Source of the DNA: Pseudomonadota bacterium
Lineage (GTDB): Bacteria > Pseudomonadota > Alphaproteobacteria > Rhizobiales > Xanthobacteraceae
DNA length: 23,293 nt
Assembly: GCA_021779635.1 (NCBI GenBank)
Contig: JAJYAH010000018.1
Coordinates: forward strand, 1 to 23,293
Reading direction: 5' to 3'
In this document: one piece after another, positions 7,036 to 17,240 of the stretch
How positions within the stretch are numbered: position 1 is the first letter of the stretch
Layout: the number at the start of each line of letters is the position of its first letter
Position numbers and translations under genes: made by a program
The notes under the pieces: model-generated
The model's input: only the letters and a program-made list of their open reading frames with translations
Database searches by the model: none
What the model was told of the DNA's origin: nothing

Positions 7036-8157
7036 ATGAGAAGGGTCCTGTTCGCTATCCAAATCGTTCTCCTCGCCGCTGTCTTTTGGTGGTTGGTTCC
7101 ATACCAGCTTCTTCCTGGTCCGCCACCGTCGGCTCCGATCGCCGCGGTCGCGCCGCCAGCATCTGCCGAGGCACGTGGACTGCCGACGCTGGCACCAATG
7201 CTCCGGCAGGTCATGCCCGCTGTCGTGAGTATTACCGTTCAGGCGAGGGAGCCGGCGGAGGACAATCCACTCTATAAAGATCCGTACTACCGAAGATTCT
7301 TTGAAAATCAGGCGCCAGCAGAGCGCCAGATCCTGGCGGCCGGCTCCGGAGTCATCATCGATGCAGATCGCGGGCTCGTGGTGACCAATAACCATGTCGT
7401 GAAGAATGCCGAAAAGATTGGCGTTGCTCTATCGGATGGCCGACGTCTCGAGGCGAAGCTGATCGGGACAGATCCGCCGACGGATATTGCTCTGGTCAGC
7501 ATTTCGGCGGCGGGCCTCGTCGCACTTCCGTTCGGCAATTCTGACACCGTCGAAATCGGCGACTATGTTGTGGCAATTGGCAACCCTTTCGGCCTCGGCC
7601 AGACCGCCACCATGGGCATCATCAGCGCGCTCGGTCGCACAGGCCTCGGGATTGAGGGCTATGAGGATTTCATCCAGACAGACGCGGCCGTCAATCCAGG
7701 CAATTCGGGGGGAGCACTGGTCGGCGTTGACGGAAAGCTGGTCGGGATCAACGCTGCTATCGTCGGCCCCTCAGGCGGCAATGTCGGCATCGGGTTCGCC
7801 ATCCCGGTCGACATGGCCCGCGACGTCGCCGACCAACTTGCTCGCTTCGGCAAGGTCGCACGCGGCCAGTTGGGGATCTCGATCGAAGACCATCCTTCCG
7901 CCATGCCGGTCGCCATGCAGGCGCAAGTGCCTCCTGGCGCAATGGTCACCAGCGTATCGCCCGGATCGCCAGCCGAGAAAGCGGGAATTCGGCGGGGTGA
8001 CGTCATCACTGCGATCGATCAAAGGGCGATCTTCAATTCCGGTCAGTTGCGTACACGAATCGGTCTGGTGCGCGTTGGCACGTCCGTCGAAGTCGCGCTT
8101 CTGAGGAACGGTGCGCCGCTCAAAACGAACGTTGTTGTGGCCCCGGCCGTGCGATGA
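7036..8157 (+). CDS. Membrane-anchored HtrA/DegS-type serine protease, one PDZ domain
   Basis: A 373-residue periplasmic protease. The catalytic triad is present: H120 (TNNHVVK), D150 (PTDIAL) and S224 (NPGNSGGAL). A single PDZ domain follows (about 277-368, with GQLGIS and SPAEKAGIRRGDVI). Residues 4-21 form an uncleaved-looking membrane helix followed by a Pro/Ala-rich linker. One PDZ and an N-terminal anchor are the DegS-like layout, as opposed to the two-PDZ DegP layout. HtrA proteases degrade or signal misfolded envelope proteins. I chose ATG 7036 with GGGG six bases upstream; ATG at 7030 or 6994 would add a few residues. The stop overlaps the ATG of the EamA gene (ATGA at 8154), so the two are translationally coupled. 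Confidence 0.93.
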   Translation: MRRVLFAIQIVLLAAVFWWLVPYQLLPGPPPSAPIAAVAPPASAEARGLPTLAPMLRQVMPAVVSITVQAREPAEDNPLYKDPYYRRFFENQAPAERQILAAGSGVIIDADRGLVVTNNHVVKNAEKIGVALSDGRRLEAKLIGTDPPTDIALVSISAAGLVALPFGNSDTVEIGDYVVAIGNPFGLGQTATMGIISALGRTGLGIEGYEDFIQTDAAVNPGNSGGALVGVDGKLVGINAAIVGPSGGNVGIGFAIPVDMARDVADQLARFGKVARGQLGISIEDHPSAMPVAMQAQVPPGAMVTSVSPGSPAEKAGIRRGDVITAIDQRAIFNSGQLRTRIGLVRVGTSVEVALLRNGAPLKTNVVVAPAVR

Positions 8158-9119
8158 GGCAGAGCCAGCCGGCCGCGTCGCGCATGAAAAGACAGGTACC
8201 GTCCGATAACGCAACGTTGCGGCGCCGAGCGAGGTTGCCAATAATCCCGGCGCTGGTTCTGGTCGCGATGCTCAATGCCGCGTGCTATCCGCTGATTGCC
8301 ATCGGGCTCGGCTTTGCGCCGCTTCTGTTCTTCGCGACGCTTCGAGCCCTCATTGCGGGTGCGGCACTCGCGGTCATGGCGGCGCTGCTGCGCCGCCCGG
8401 TGCCGCGTGCAGGAACAACCTGGTTACTTCTCGCTGGGATCGGTGCAGCGTCCACGAGCCTTGGTTATCTCGGGATGTTCCATGGCGCGGAGTTTGTCTC
8501 TCCGGGATTGGCGACCGTGATTGCGAACAGTCAGCCGCTTGTTGCGGCAGTCCTGGCGCAAGTGTTTCTTCACGAACGGCTCGCTCCTTTGCGGCACTTC
8601 GGTCTCTTAGTCGGCTTTGCAGGCATCGTCGCAGTGAGCATGCCGCGGTTAATCGCGGGCGACAGCGCCGGCTTTGCGATCGGCCTCGCATACATCATCC
8701 TCGCAGCCGCCGGCGTAGCGGCAGGAAACGTGTTGATGAAGTCAGTCAGCGGTCGGGTCGACCCGCTGGTTGCGATGGCCGCGCAGTTGCTGTTCGGCGC
8801 CGTTCCTCTCGGCGTCGCAGCGGTATTGCGCGAGGAGCCGACGGCAATCCTCTGGACGCCCCAATTCATCGCGAGCCTGTTGGGATTGGCTCTGCCCGGG
8901 ACCGCGCTCTCCTACTGGCTTTGGTTTACGTCTCTTGAGCGTATTCCGCTCGGCCGGGCAAACGCTTTCACCTTCCTGACACCCTTCTTCGGGCTCTCGT
9001 TGGGCATCGCATTTTTCGGGGAGCGCCCTGGCGGAATGGCCGTTGTCGGGCTGCTGCTCACGGTCGTGGGCGTCGCTTTCGTCGAGCGGGCAGGGCCCGA
9101 CCCCTCGCGTTCGGGATGA
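8154..9119 (+). CDS. EamA/DMT-family transporter
   Basis: A 321-residue membrane protein with about ten hydrophobic helices in two homologous halves, the standard EamA (drug/metabolite transporter) layout. Typical features are the end of the first half (VIANSQPLVAAVLAQVFLHERL, a helix ending in a E-R-L motif) and of the second half (ANAFTFLTPFFGLSLGIAFFGER). The Arg-rich first 30 residues (MRQSQPAASRMKRQ...) probably stay in the cytoplasm. An alternative ATG lies at residue 11. The start overlaps the protease stop by four bases. EamA proteins export amino acids and other small metabolites or take up nucleotide sugars; the substrate here is not evident. Its presence in a stress operon suggests export of a metabolite. 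Confidence 0.9.
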   Translation: MRQSQPAASRMKRQVPSDNATLRRRARLPIIPALVLVAMLNAACYPLIAIGLGFAPLLFFATLRALIAGAALAVMAALLRRPVPRAGTTWLLLAGIGAASTSLGYLGMFHGAEFVSPGLATVIANSQPLVAAVLAQVFLHERLAPLRHFGLLVGFAGIVAVSMPRLIAGDSAGFAIGLAYIILAAAGVAAGNVLMKSVSGRVDPLVAMAAQLLFGAVPLGVAAVLREEPTAILWTPQFIASLLGLALPGTALSYWLWFTSLERIPLGRANAFTFLTPFFGLSLGIAFFGERPGGMAVVGLLLTVVGVAFVERAGPDPSRSG

Positions 9120-9210
9120 TCGGAGCCGCCAAGGGAACAATGGCAACGGGCTATCGCGGTGAACTTGATCTGATTATGCGGAGAATGCGTTAGATAGATT
9201 AGGAGAAAAG

Positions 9211-9273
9211 ATGAGAACCATTCGCGAATTCGCGCACTTTCGCGAGGCAAGACTGAGGCAAGCTTGGTGTTGA
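9211..9273 (+). CDS. Possible 20-residue peptide
   Basis: ATG at 9211 with a good ribosome site (AGGAG, five bases upstream) opens a 20-codon frame rich in Arg and ending WC. The frame contains the palindrome GCGAATTCGC and several CGCG repeats, so it may equally be a structured 3' region of the EamA transcript. There is no evidence for a function. Confidence 0.2.
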   Translation: MRTIREFAHFREARLRQAWC

Positions 9274-9297
9274 CCAGACAGATCTTCGGAGCGATGT

Positions 9298-9311
9298 TTG
9301 ATCAAGATTAA
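9298..9311. promoter_or_regulatory. FNR/FixK-like box for the NifX-like gene
   Basis: TTGATCAAGATTAA has one core change. Its centre (9304.5) predicts a start near 9346, with a possible -10 (CATAAA, 9332-9337) at the right distance, giving a 30-base leader to ATG 9376. Confidence 0.6.
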
Positions 9312-9375
9312 GGTCGCCAGAAGCGTTCGTGCATAAATTTTCTTTAGAGACTGTTCTTGCCGGAGATACGTCAAG

Positions 9376-9720
9376 ATGCTCGCAGCACTGTCCCATGGTA
9401 ACGAATCGCGCCGTACAGCTCTCCTGGTCATGAAGTCGGGTAGCGAGGCTACGCTATGCCCGTTTTTTGGCAAGTGTGATGGGCTTTTGCTAATCGATCC
9501 TGATACCGACTCGCGCGAGTTTCACGCCAATATAGAGCATACCGCCGAACAAATGTGCGACGTGGTCCTCAAGAGCGGTGTTCATCGGCTTGTCTTGGGT
9601 TTCATCCCCGGTGCGATGGCTCGAAAGCTGCGCGCTGCGGGAGTCGACATCAGGCTTGGCTCCTGTGTCTGCGCGGTCGAAGATCTCGCGGCCTGTTTCG
9701 ATGTTCTACCCGCACTCTAA
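9376..9720 (+). CDS. NifX/NifB-like dinitrogenase cofactor-binding domain protein
   Basis: A 114-residue single-domain protein of the group that includes NifX, NafY and the C-terminal domain of NifB. The pattern CPFFGKCDGLLLIDPDT, then a helix with VVLKSGVHRLVLGFI, and ARKLRAAGVDIRLG is characteristic of that fold. Nif relatives carry iron-molybdenum cofactor precursors. Stand-alone copies such as this are common outside nif clusters and their ligand is not known. No other nif gene is in the window. Five Cys residues (CPFFGKC, MCDVV, CVC) could bind an iron-sulfur or other metal cluster. GGAG lies ten bases before the ATG. The gene stands alone and has its own box at 9298-9311. Confidence 0.8.
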   Translation: MLAALSHGNESRRTALLVMKSGSEATLCPFFGKCDGLLLIDPDTDSREFHANIEHTAEQMCDVVLKSGVHRLVLGFIPGAMARKLRAAGVDIRLGSCVCAVEDLAACFDVLPAL

Positions 9721-9838
9721 TTCTTCCGAATCCCTCGAAGACCTCAGGCGCATTCTTTGATGTGAACTTTGAAATCCGCGCAAATATTAATAGAAATTGC
9801 AAATTTCCCTTCTAGCCGGACGACGCATCCCCCCGGGG

Positions 9839-9856
9839 AGCGCCCCACAAGGCGCT
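9839..9856. terminator. Candidate hairpin after the NifX-like gene
   Basis: A perfect 6-bp stem (AGCGCC / GGCGCT) with loop CCACAA, next to CCCCGGGG at 9831-9838. No T run follows. It lies about 120 bases after the stop codon and 30 bases before the ftsH box, so it could insulate the two units. Confidence 0.3.
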
Positions 9857-9885
9857 GCCATCACTGTCTCTGCTAGCGCCTCACC

Positions 9886-9899
9886 TTAACAGAGATCAA
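9886..9899. promoter_or_regulatory. FNR/FixK-like box for the first ftsH
   Basis: TTAACAGAGATCAA has one core change. The centre (9892.5) predicts a start near 9934 with TTGAAT (9922-9927) as a possible -10 and a 35-base leader to ATG 9969. Confidence 0.6.
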
Positions 9900-9968
9900 A
9901 GAGTCTGGCCGAATTCTGCAATTGAATGTTGGCGTTAGCCCGGCCAACCGCGCTGATTGGAGAAGGTG

Positions 9969-11924
9969 ATGGAAATCAAACGAGAGCATCAAATCAACTT
10001 TTGGTACATCGTGGCCTCCATCATGGCGATTTTTCTGATTCAGGATTTCCTGTATCAGCCCACGCACATCAAGACGATCCCATACAGTGAGTTTGAGCAG
10101 CTCGCCGATCAGGGGAAAATTACCGACATCGTCGTCGGCGCGACGACCATCACCGGGACCTACAAAGCGGCGGAAACCCAGACCAATCCGGCAGCGAGCC
10201 AGACGCCGGCGGCAAGCCGGGCCTCATCCCCAGGCCAAGCGCCGGTGGCGGGGCAGGCACCGCCTGCAGGACAGGCTGCGGCGCCACCGGCCCAGCCGCA
10301 ACATTTTCAGACCTATCGCGTCTCGTCGGAACTCGCCGAGAAGCTCATGAAGGACAAGCTCTCCTTCTCTGGCGAAGCGCCACCAGGCCTTCTCCAGACC
10401 GTGTTGAGCTGGATTCTCCCCAGCCTCGGCTTCATCCTTCTGTGGATGTTCATGGTCCGGCCAATGGCCGGGCAGGGCATGGGAGGCCTGATGTCGGTCG
10501 GCAAGAGCAAGGCCAAAGTCTTCGTCGAGAATGACGTTCGCGTCACCTTCGCGGATGTGGCGGGTGTTGACGAAGCGAAGGAAGAGCTAAAGGAAGTCGT
10601 CTCCTTCCTCAAGGATCCAGCCGGGCATGGCCGGCTGGGGGCACGCGTGCCAAAGGGCGTACTGCTGGTTGGGCCACCCGGAACCGGCAAGACGCTGCTC
10701 GCCCGTGCCGTGGCCGGCGAAGCCGGCGTGAAGTTTTTTTCAATATCCGGCGCCGAGTTCGTTGAAATGTTCGTAGGCGTTGGCGCAGCGCGCGTACGTG
10801 ACCTCTTCGAACAGGCACGGCAGAACGCGCCTGCCATCGTCTTTATCGATGAACTGGATGCACTCGGGCGCGCCCGCGGGACCTATCTTCCAGGTGGCGG
10901 TGGTCATGATGAAAAGGAGCAGACACTTAATCAGCTATTGAGCGAGCTCGATGGTTTCGATCCGTCGGTTGGCGTCGTTTTGCTCGCAGCGACCAACCGA
11001 CCCGAAATTCTCGACCCCGCCTTGCTGCGACCCGGCCGCTTTGATCGCCAGATCCTTGTCGACCGTCCCGACAAGAAGGGTCGGTCGGATATCCTCATGG
11101 TGCATCTGAAAAAGATCAAACTGACGCCGGGGTTGGCGGTGGACGCGATTGCTGCTCTCACGCCGGGCTTCACCGGCGCCGACCTTGCCAATCTTGTTAA
11201 CGAGGCTGCGCTTCTCGCGACCCGCCGCGGAGGTGACGGGGTGACCCTGGACGACTTCACCCGGGCAATCGAGCGGATCGTAGCTGGCCTCGAAAAACGC
11301 AACCGCTTGCTCATTCCGGAAGAGCGGGATGTGGTTGCTCACCATGAAATGGGACATGCGCTGGTGGCGATGTCGCTTCCTCGTGTCGACCCTGTGGAGA
11401 AGGTCTCGATCATTCCTCGCGGCATCGGGGCGCTCGGCTACACCATGCAGCGACCTACCGAGGACCGGTTCCTGATGGACCGCAGCGAGCTCATGAATCG
11501 GATGACGGTTCTTCTCGGCGGTCGCGCTGCCGAGAGTCTGTTCTACAAGGACGTGTCGACCGGCGCTGCAGATGACCTTGCGAAGGCTACCGATATCGCG
11601 CGGAGCATGGTCGTGCGCTTCGGCATGGACCCTAAGCTCGGTCAAGTCACCTACGAGCCCGAGGCCGCGCCGTTCCTGGGCGGATCGGGCGGCGGCGATT
11701 GGCAGCCGCGGCGCTATGGCGAAGCAACGGCGGATGCCATCGATACCGCCGTACGTGAGCTCATTGAGGTCGCCTTCAAGAGGGCAGTGGGGATTTTGAC
11801 GGCTAATCGCAGTCTCCTCGATCACGCGGCAGCGGAGCTCCTGGCGAAGGAGACTTTCTCCGCCGAGGATTTGAAGAAGATTGCGGCTGGTCTTGCTTCT
11901 ATGGGTTCGAGCGAGGCGGCATAG
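9969..11924 (+). CDS. ftsH: FtsH-family membrane AAA+ zinc protease, with Pro/Ala-rich periplasmic insert
   Basis: A 651-residue ATP-dependent protease that extracts and degrades misfolded membrane and cytosolic proteins. It has helix 1 (about 10-28), a periplasmic domain, helix 2 (about 142-163), a AAA+ domain with Walker A GPPGTGKT (235-242) and Walker B VFIDELDA, the second region of homology ending LRPGRFDR, and the zinc motif HEMGH (459-463). Residues about 67-111 are a low-complexity Ala/Pro/Gln/Gly linker absent from ordinary FtsH. I chose ATG 9969 with GGAG upstream, over the TTG at 9957. Codon use matches the neighbours and differs from the GC-richer core of the other FtsH at 12949. 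It is more divergent than that copy and is probably a specialised, low-oxygen-induced isoform. Confidence 0.95.
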   Translation: MEIKREHQINFWYIVASIMAIFLIQDFLYQPTHIKTIPYSEFEQLADQGKITDIVVGATTITGTYKAAETQTNPAASQTPAASRASSPGQAPVAGQAPPAGQAAAPPAQPQHFQTYRVSSELAEKLMKDKLSFSGEAPPGLLQTVLSWILPSLGFILLWMFMVRPMAGQGMGGLMSVGKSKAKVFVENDVRVTFADVAGVDEAKEELKEVVSFLKDPAGHGRLGARVPKGVLLVGPPGTGKTLLARAVAGEAGVKFFSISGAEFVEMFVGVGAARVRDLFEQARQNAPAIVFIDELDALGRARGTYLPGGGGHDEKEQTLNQLLSELDGFDPSVGVVLLAATNRPEILDPALLRPGRFDRQILVDRPDKKGRSDILMVHLKKIKLTPGLAVDAIAALTPGFTGADLANLVNEAALLATRRGGDGVTLDDFTRAIERIVAGLEKRNRLLIPEERDVVAHHEMGHALVAMSLPRVDPVEKVSIIPRGIGALGYTMQRPTEDRFLMDRSELMNRMTVLLGGRAAESLFYKDVSTGAADDLAKATDIARSMVVRFGMDPKLGQVTYEPEAAPFLGGSGGGDWQPRRYGEATADAIDTAVRELIEVAFKRAVGILTANRSLLDHAAAELLAKETFSAEDLKKIAAGLASMGSSEAA

Positions 11925-11991
11925 ATCGAACCGCTCGCAAGTTCGGTGGCAAGCTGTAGCCGCGTCGGAGGGGTGCTGGCGCAATGGCGCT

Positions 11992-12005
11992 TTGATCTAA
12001 CTCAA
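11992..12005. promoter_or_regulatory. Exact FNR/FixK box in a convergent gap (orphan)
   Basis: TTGATCTAACTCAA is an exact TTGA-N6-TCAA match. It lies between the end of ftsH (11924) and the end of the minus-strand gene (12071), so no annotated gene starts after it in either direction. Predicted starts are near 12040 (plus) or 11957 (minus). Confidence 0.5.
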
Positions 12006-12070
12006 CCGACCCATTGTCGAACGATAATTGTTGTATGGTCAGCGCCTTATGATTGCTTGCTTTCGCTCGC

Positions 12071-12655
12071 TCATTCAGCTGGCCTCGGTTTGCTTGTTGG
12101 GCTTGTTGTAGCCCCGGTAGGGTTCGCGTCTGGGTAAAAGCGCTTGAAGTGACGCGGAAAGCGTGACGCGAGATAGGCATAGAGCACGTTTCTGAGAAGT
12201 TCGCCGAAGCCGATCGCCAGCGTCGCCTCATAAACCGGCATTCGATAAATAGCCACAAACGCGATTGCCGGCACCTTTGGGACCGGCGAGGGCAAGGCAA
12301 TCGCCAGGAAGAGAGCAAAGGACCCGTATTCCGAAAGAAGACGCATGGAATAGGTCCAGATCATTGATTTTGCGATGTCGGGATAGAGTTCGACAAGCAG
12401 TTCCCAACCCAGATGATGAAAGCCGAGATAGAGTCCGAGGGACGCTATGGTAGCGCCCGCTGCGGCCCATAAGCCGGTCGCGATCCATCGTGCTGGGTTG
12501 ATGAAAACGGCAATCGCGACCAGCCACTCGACCGGAACCGTCAGCGTAGCCGTGCCAAAGAATGCGCTTAGCCCGACGATGTATGGAAACCATGCTGCCT
12601 TCGCCGTCGCGCTCAGAACGGCTGTAATTTTGTGGGTGAAAAGACGTAAAATCAT
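12071..12655 (-). CDS. YqaA/DedA-like (VTT domain) membrane protein
   Basis: A 194-residue membrane protein with four or five hydrophobic segments. The first hydrophobic block with FFGTATLTVPVEWL, and the second with FALFLAIALPSPVPKVPAIAFVA and a Pro-rich re-entrant motif, fit the YqaA branch of the SNARE-associated/VTT (DedA-like) family. Members of this superfamily move lipids or maintain envelope and proton-motive-force homeostasis; the substrate of this one is unknown. I chose ATG 12655; an upstream TTG at 12700 would add 15 residues, and neither has a clear ribosome site. It runs opposite to both flanking ftsH genes, and I see no FNR/FixK box before its start. Confidence 0.72.
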   Translation of the reverse strand: MILRLFTHKITAVLSATAKAAWFPYIVGLSAFFGTATLTVPVEWLVAIAVFINPARWIATGLWAAAGATIASLGLYLGFHHLGWELLVELYPDIAKSMIWTYSMRLLSEYGSFALFLAIALPSPVPKVPAIAFVAIYRMPVYEATLAIGFGELLRNVLYAYLASRFPRHFKRFYPDANPTGATTSPTSKPRPAE

Positions 12656-12834
12656 TGTACGAGTGATGGCTTTGTGATCGGCCGCCGCTAGGTGAATCAA
12701 TAGCCAGCCAAAGGCCCTACCGGTCTTTGATGGAGGTTAATTGTTGCATCCGAAAACGGCAGGTAACAGTTCACATCAGCGATGAAGTATCGCAATGCGG
12801 TTCGTGCGCTCGCATCGACATGCGCTTTGCTTAG

Positions 12835-12848
12835 TTGATCTCAATCAA
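12835..12848. promoter_or_regulatory. Perfect palindromic FNR/FixK box for the second ftsH
   Basis: TTGATCTCAATCAA matches the full palindrome TTGAT-N4-ATCAA. The centre (12841.5) predicts a start near 12883 and a leader of 66 bases to the GTG at 12949. Confidence 0.75.
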
Positions 12849-12948
12849 GGTATGTCGTGGCGATCGGCTTAGGTTGGCGCTGCTCTTGTCGTGCGGTGGC
12901 GAGATCCTTTTTGACACTCGCGCAGGGCATCCAATCAAGGAGCTGTCT

Positions 12949-14868
<1,920 letters not shown>

Positions 14869-14902
14869 GATTTCATCGGTCCTGGTTAAGGAAGGCGCCG
14901 CG

Positions 14903-16507
14903 ATGAATTCATTACTACGGCTCTTTCGCATCGTGTTGGAGGCATTGCGATTTGCGAGCGGGCTGGCATTCGCCCGGCTTCGTCTCGCGCGCAAGCCGTT
15001 CAACCCACCGGAGCAGCTTTGCCTGAGCTTTGCGCGGCTCGGAACAACCTTTATCAAGTTTGGGCAGGCGCTCAGCATGCGGCGGGATGTCCTTCCCGAC
15101 GAATATGTCGCCGCACTGCAGTCATTGCAGGACCATATCGCGCCGTTCCCGACAAAGGATGCGATCGTCGAGATCGAGCGAGGCCTTGGGCGGCCGGTCA
15201 AGGAGCTGTTCACCAGCTTTGACGAGAAGCCGCTGGCAGCTGCCTCGGTTGCGCAAGTCCACGGGGCCGAGCTCCCTGACGGGCGCCGGGTCGTCGTGAA
15301 GGTTCGCCGGCCCAACATCAAAGGGCAGATCGACGCGGACATGCGCGCGCTCGCAGCGGTGGCGCGGCTCGCCACGCGGCTGATCCCGCGCCTCCGGCAC
15401 TATCAGCCGTTGCGGATCATCGAGGAAATCTGGAGCAACCTGCGTCACGAAACCGACTTCCGCCAGGAGGCACGTAACATCAAGCGTTTCGTCGCAGCTT
15501 TTGCTGATTGGCCGACCATTCATATCCCTGATGTTATCGAGGGGCTCGTCAGTGAGGCCGTCATCGTCCAGGAGCGCAGCAGTGGATATCGGATCGATGA
15601 TCAAGCGATCCGGGCCGAAGGACCGCAGCTGGCCCAGAACTTCGTCGACGCCTATCTGCATCAGGTCTTTGTCCTTGGCGTGTTTCACGGCGACCCTCAT
15701 CCCGGCAATATCTTCATCACCGCGGATGGAAAGATCTGTCTCCACGACTTTGGGCTAGTTGGAATTCTTGACCGGTCTGCTCGCCGCAAGCTTGCCGCTT
15801 TCGCCAGTGCCTTCATTCACCAGGATGCAGATTGGCTTCTCGATGCCGCGATCGATCTAGGCGTGCTGGGCGGGGAGATGAATCGCGCGGAATTTCGCCA
15901 TGGACTCGCGGAGATTGTCGCCGATTATGCGGTGCGTCCCGTCAAGGAGTGGTCGATGGCCGAAGCATTTCTGCGAATTGCGCATCTCGGCCGAGCGCAA
16001 AACGTCTTCATCCCTTACGAGATGATCGTTCTCATGCGCGCCATGTTCAATGCCGAACATGCCGTGCGTACGCTGGATCCGGAATTCCAACTGCTGGAGA
16101 GCCTGCAGACGAAGGGGCCGCAGATGTTGAAGTCGGCAATGGAGGAGGCGGACTGGGACACCATGATCGATCGCCTGAAACACGGTACCGTGGCTGCCAT
16201 TCAAGAGCTGCCGGCCGTCTTGGGTTCGTGGACCCGACGGCTCAGCCAGCAGGGGGAGGGCTTCGGACTGAGCGTGCGGTTTCACGGTCTGGAAGGTTTG
16301 GAGACGCATCTCGACCGCAGCAGCAATCGCATTGCGCTCGCGCTTGTCACTTTGGGGCTTTATGTTGCCGGGTCATTGCTCATGCTGCATAGCGTCGGTC
16401 CCCGCCTTTACGACGACATTCCCGTCTTCGCAGCTCTAGCCTACGCCCTGGCGCTTTGGCTTACCTTTCGCTTGGCCCGCGGTATCTCCCGGTCGGGACG
16501 GCTCTAG
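14903..16507 (+). CDS. UbiB/ABC1 (ADCK) family atypical kinase
   Basis: A 534-residue protein-kinase-like ATPase of the UbiB group, needed in other bacteria for ubiquinone synthesis or transport in the membrane. The family motifs are present: KxGQ (K52-F-G-Q55), the Ala-rich loop AAASVAQVH (112-120) that replaces the Gly-rich loop, the lysine of VVKV (K133), HGDPHPGN (262-269) and DFG (D282). Two C-terminal hydrophobic helices (about 473-530) anchor it in the membrane. ATG 14903 has AAGGAAGG upstream. It follows the mosaic ftsH by 34 bases, so it shares the box at 12835. It may be a second UbiB besides the one in the ubi operon; its lipid or quinone substrate here is not evident. Confidence 0.93.
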   Translation: MNSLLRLFRIVLEALRFASGLAFARLRLARKPFNPPEQLCLSFARLGTTFIKFGQALSMRRDVLPDEYVAALQSLQDHIAPFPTKDAIVEIERGLGRPVKELFTSFDEKPLAAASVAQVHGAELPDGRRVVVKVRRPNIKGQIDADMRALAAVARLATRLIPRLRHYQPLRIIEEIWSNLRHETDFRQEARNIKRFVAAFADWPTIHIPDVIEGLVSEAVIVQERSSGYRIDDQAIRAEGPQLAQNFVDAYLHQVFVLGVFHGDPHPGNIFITADGKICLHDFGLVGILDRSARRKLAAFASAFIHQDADWLLDAAIDLGVLGGEMNRAEFRHGLAEIVADYAVRPVKEWSMAEAFLRIAHLGRAQNVFIPYEMIVLMRAMFNAEHAVRTLDPEFQLLESLQTKGPQMLKSAMEEADWDTMIDRLKHGTVAAIQELPAVLGSWTRRLSQQGEGFGLSVRFHGLEGLETHLDRSSNRIALALVTLGLYVAGSLLMLHSVGPRLYDDIPVFAALAYALALWLTFRLARGISRSGRL

Positions 16508-16569
16508 TCCCTCCTATCCGGCAATTAGACGCGTCGTCAGCGGTTCGCAATGCAGTATCGGGCTCAACT

Positions 16570-16583
16570 TTAACATCGATCAA
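16570..16583. promoter_or_regulatory. FNR/FixK-like box 1 of hsp20
   Basis: TTAACATCGATCAA has one core change and the TTAAC/GATCAA form of the ftsH box at 9886. Its centre (16576.5) predicts a start near 16618. Confidence 0.5.
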
Positions 16584-16622
16584 GTTCTTGAAAGAAAATT
16601 TTTGATCGGGGAGGGCCAGGGC

Positions 16623-16636
16623 TTGCTTTAAATCAA
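16623..16636. promoter_or_regulatory. FNR/FixK-like box 2 of hsp20
   Basis: TTGCTTTAAATCAA has one core change (TTGC). Its centre (16629.5) is 53 bases after that of box 1 and predicts a start near 16671, 24 bases before the ATG at 16695. Confidence 0.4.
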
Positions 16637-16694
16637 GGTTGTGAATGGCGCCTGCTCGATCCTTGTGACCCTGACAAGTCAAGGAGGAGTCGTC

Positions 16695-17240
16695 ATGGCA
16701 CATTCCGCAATCAAGGTACAGCGCGACAGGCCAACACCGCCGGTCGAGACCTCCCATCCGCTGATGCACCGCTTGCTTCGAAGGCTTCGTTCCGAATTGG
16801 ACGAAACTTTCGACCGGTTCTCCCGTCACGTTGAAGAATTTCCATCCTTGCATCCATTGCACCGGATCGTCGGTCTCGAGCGCCGACTGCGCCATGGCAT
16901 GCCGCTGGGCTCCATCGGCGCAGCCGTCGACGTGGCGGAAGAAGACGAGCTGTTCCGGATCACTGTCGAGCTGCCCGGCATCGAGGCGAAGGATGTGGAG
17001 GTGTCTCTATCCGATGATACGCTCATCATCAAAGCCGAGAAGACAGACACAAGAGGAGAGCAAGCTCAGAGCTATTATCTGCGCGAGCGGGAATACGGCT
17101 CGCTGGAACGATTTATCGAAATCCCGGTTGGGGTTGACCAAGATAGGATAAAAGCGCAGTTCGGCAATGGCGTGCTGACGGTCGAGCTGCCGAAGACGCC
17201 TGAAACGGTAAGGAAGCATAAGAGGATTCCGGTTCACTGA
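16695..17240 (+). CDS. Small heat-shock protein, Hsp20/alpha-crystallin family
   Basis: A 181-residue holdase chaperone that binds unfolding proteins without ATP. The alpha-crystallin domain runs from about residue 75 to 172 and contains the hallmarks: AVDVAEEDELFRITVELPG, the long loop with RGEQAQSYYLRERE and the terminal GVLTVELPK strand, followed by the short C-terminal tail KHKRIPVH with an I-P-V anchor. The N-terminal 70 residues are Arg-rich and amphipathic. The start is ATG 16695 with an excellent AAGGAGGAG; a GTG at 16641 in frame lacks one. Two FNR/FixK-like boxes lie upstream. A CTTGAAA at 16587 recalls a sigma-32 -35, but no matching -10 is visible. The start is therefore more likely oxygen- than heat-regulated. 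Confidence 0.95.
   Translation: MAHSAIKVQRDRPTPPVETSHPLMHRLLRRLRSELDETFDRFSRHVEEFPSLHPLHRIVGLERRLRHGMPLGSIGAAVDVAEEDELFRITVELPGIEAKDVEVSLSDDTLIIKAEKTDTRGEQAQSYYLREREYGSLERFIEIPVGVDQDRIKAQFGNGVLTVELPKTPETVRKHKRIPVH

Noticed and set aside
9160..9180. TTGATCTGATTATG at about 9163 as another FNR/FixK box
   Set aside because: The second half-site has two mismatches and there is no gene at the expected distance.
12835..12948. TTG start of the second ftsH at 12835
   Set aside because: The TTG is the first base triplet of the FNR/FixK box itself and lacks a ribosome site; GTG 12949 has AAGGAG.
16587..16620. CTTGAAA as a sigma-32 (heat-shock) -35 element before hsp20
   Set aside because: No CCCAT/CYTAT-like -10 is seen at a suitable distance.
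16641..16694. GTG 16641 as the hsp20 start
   Set aside because: ATG 16695 has a strong AAGGAGGAG; the GTG has none and the upstream residues have no conservation that I know.
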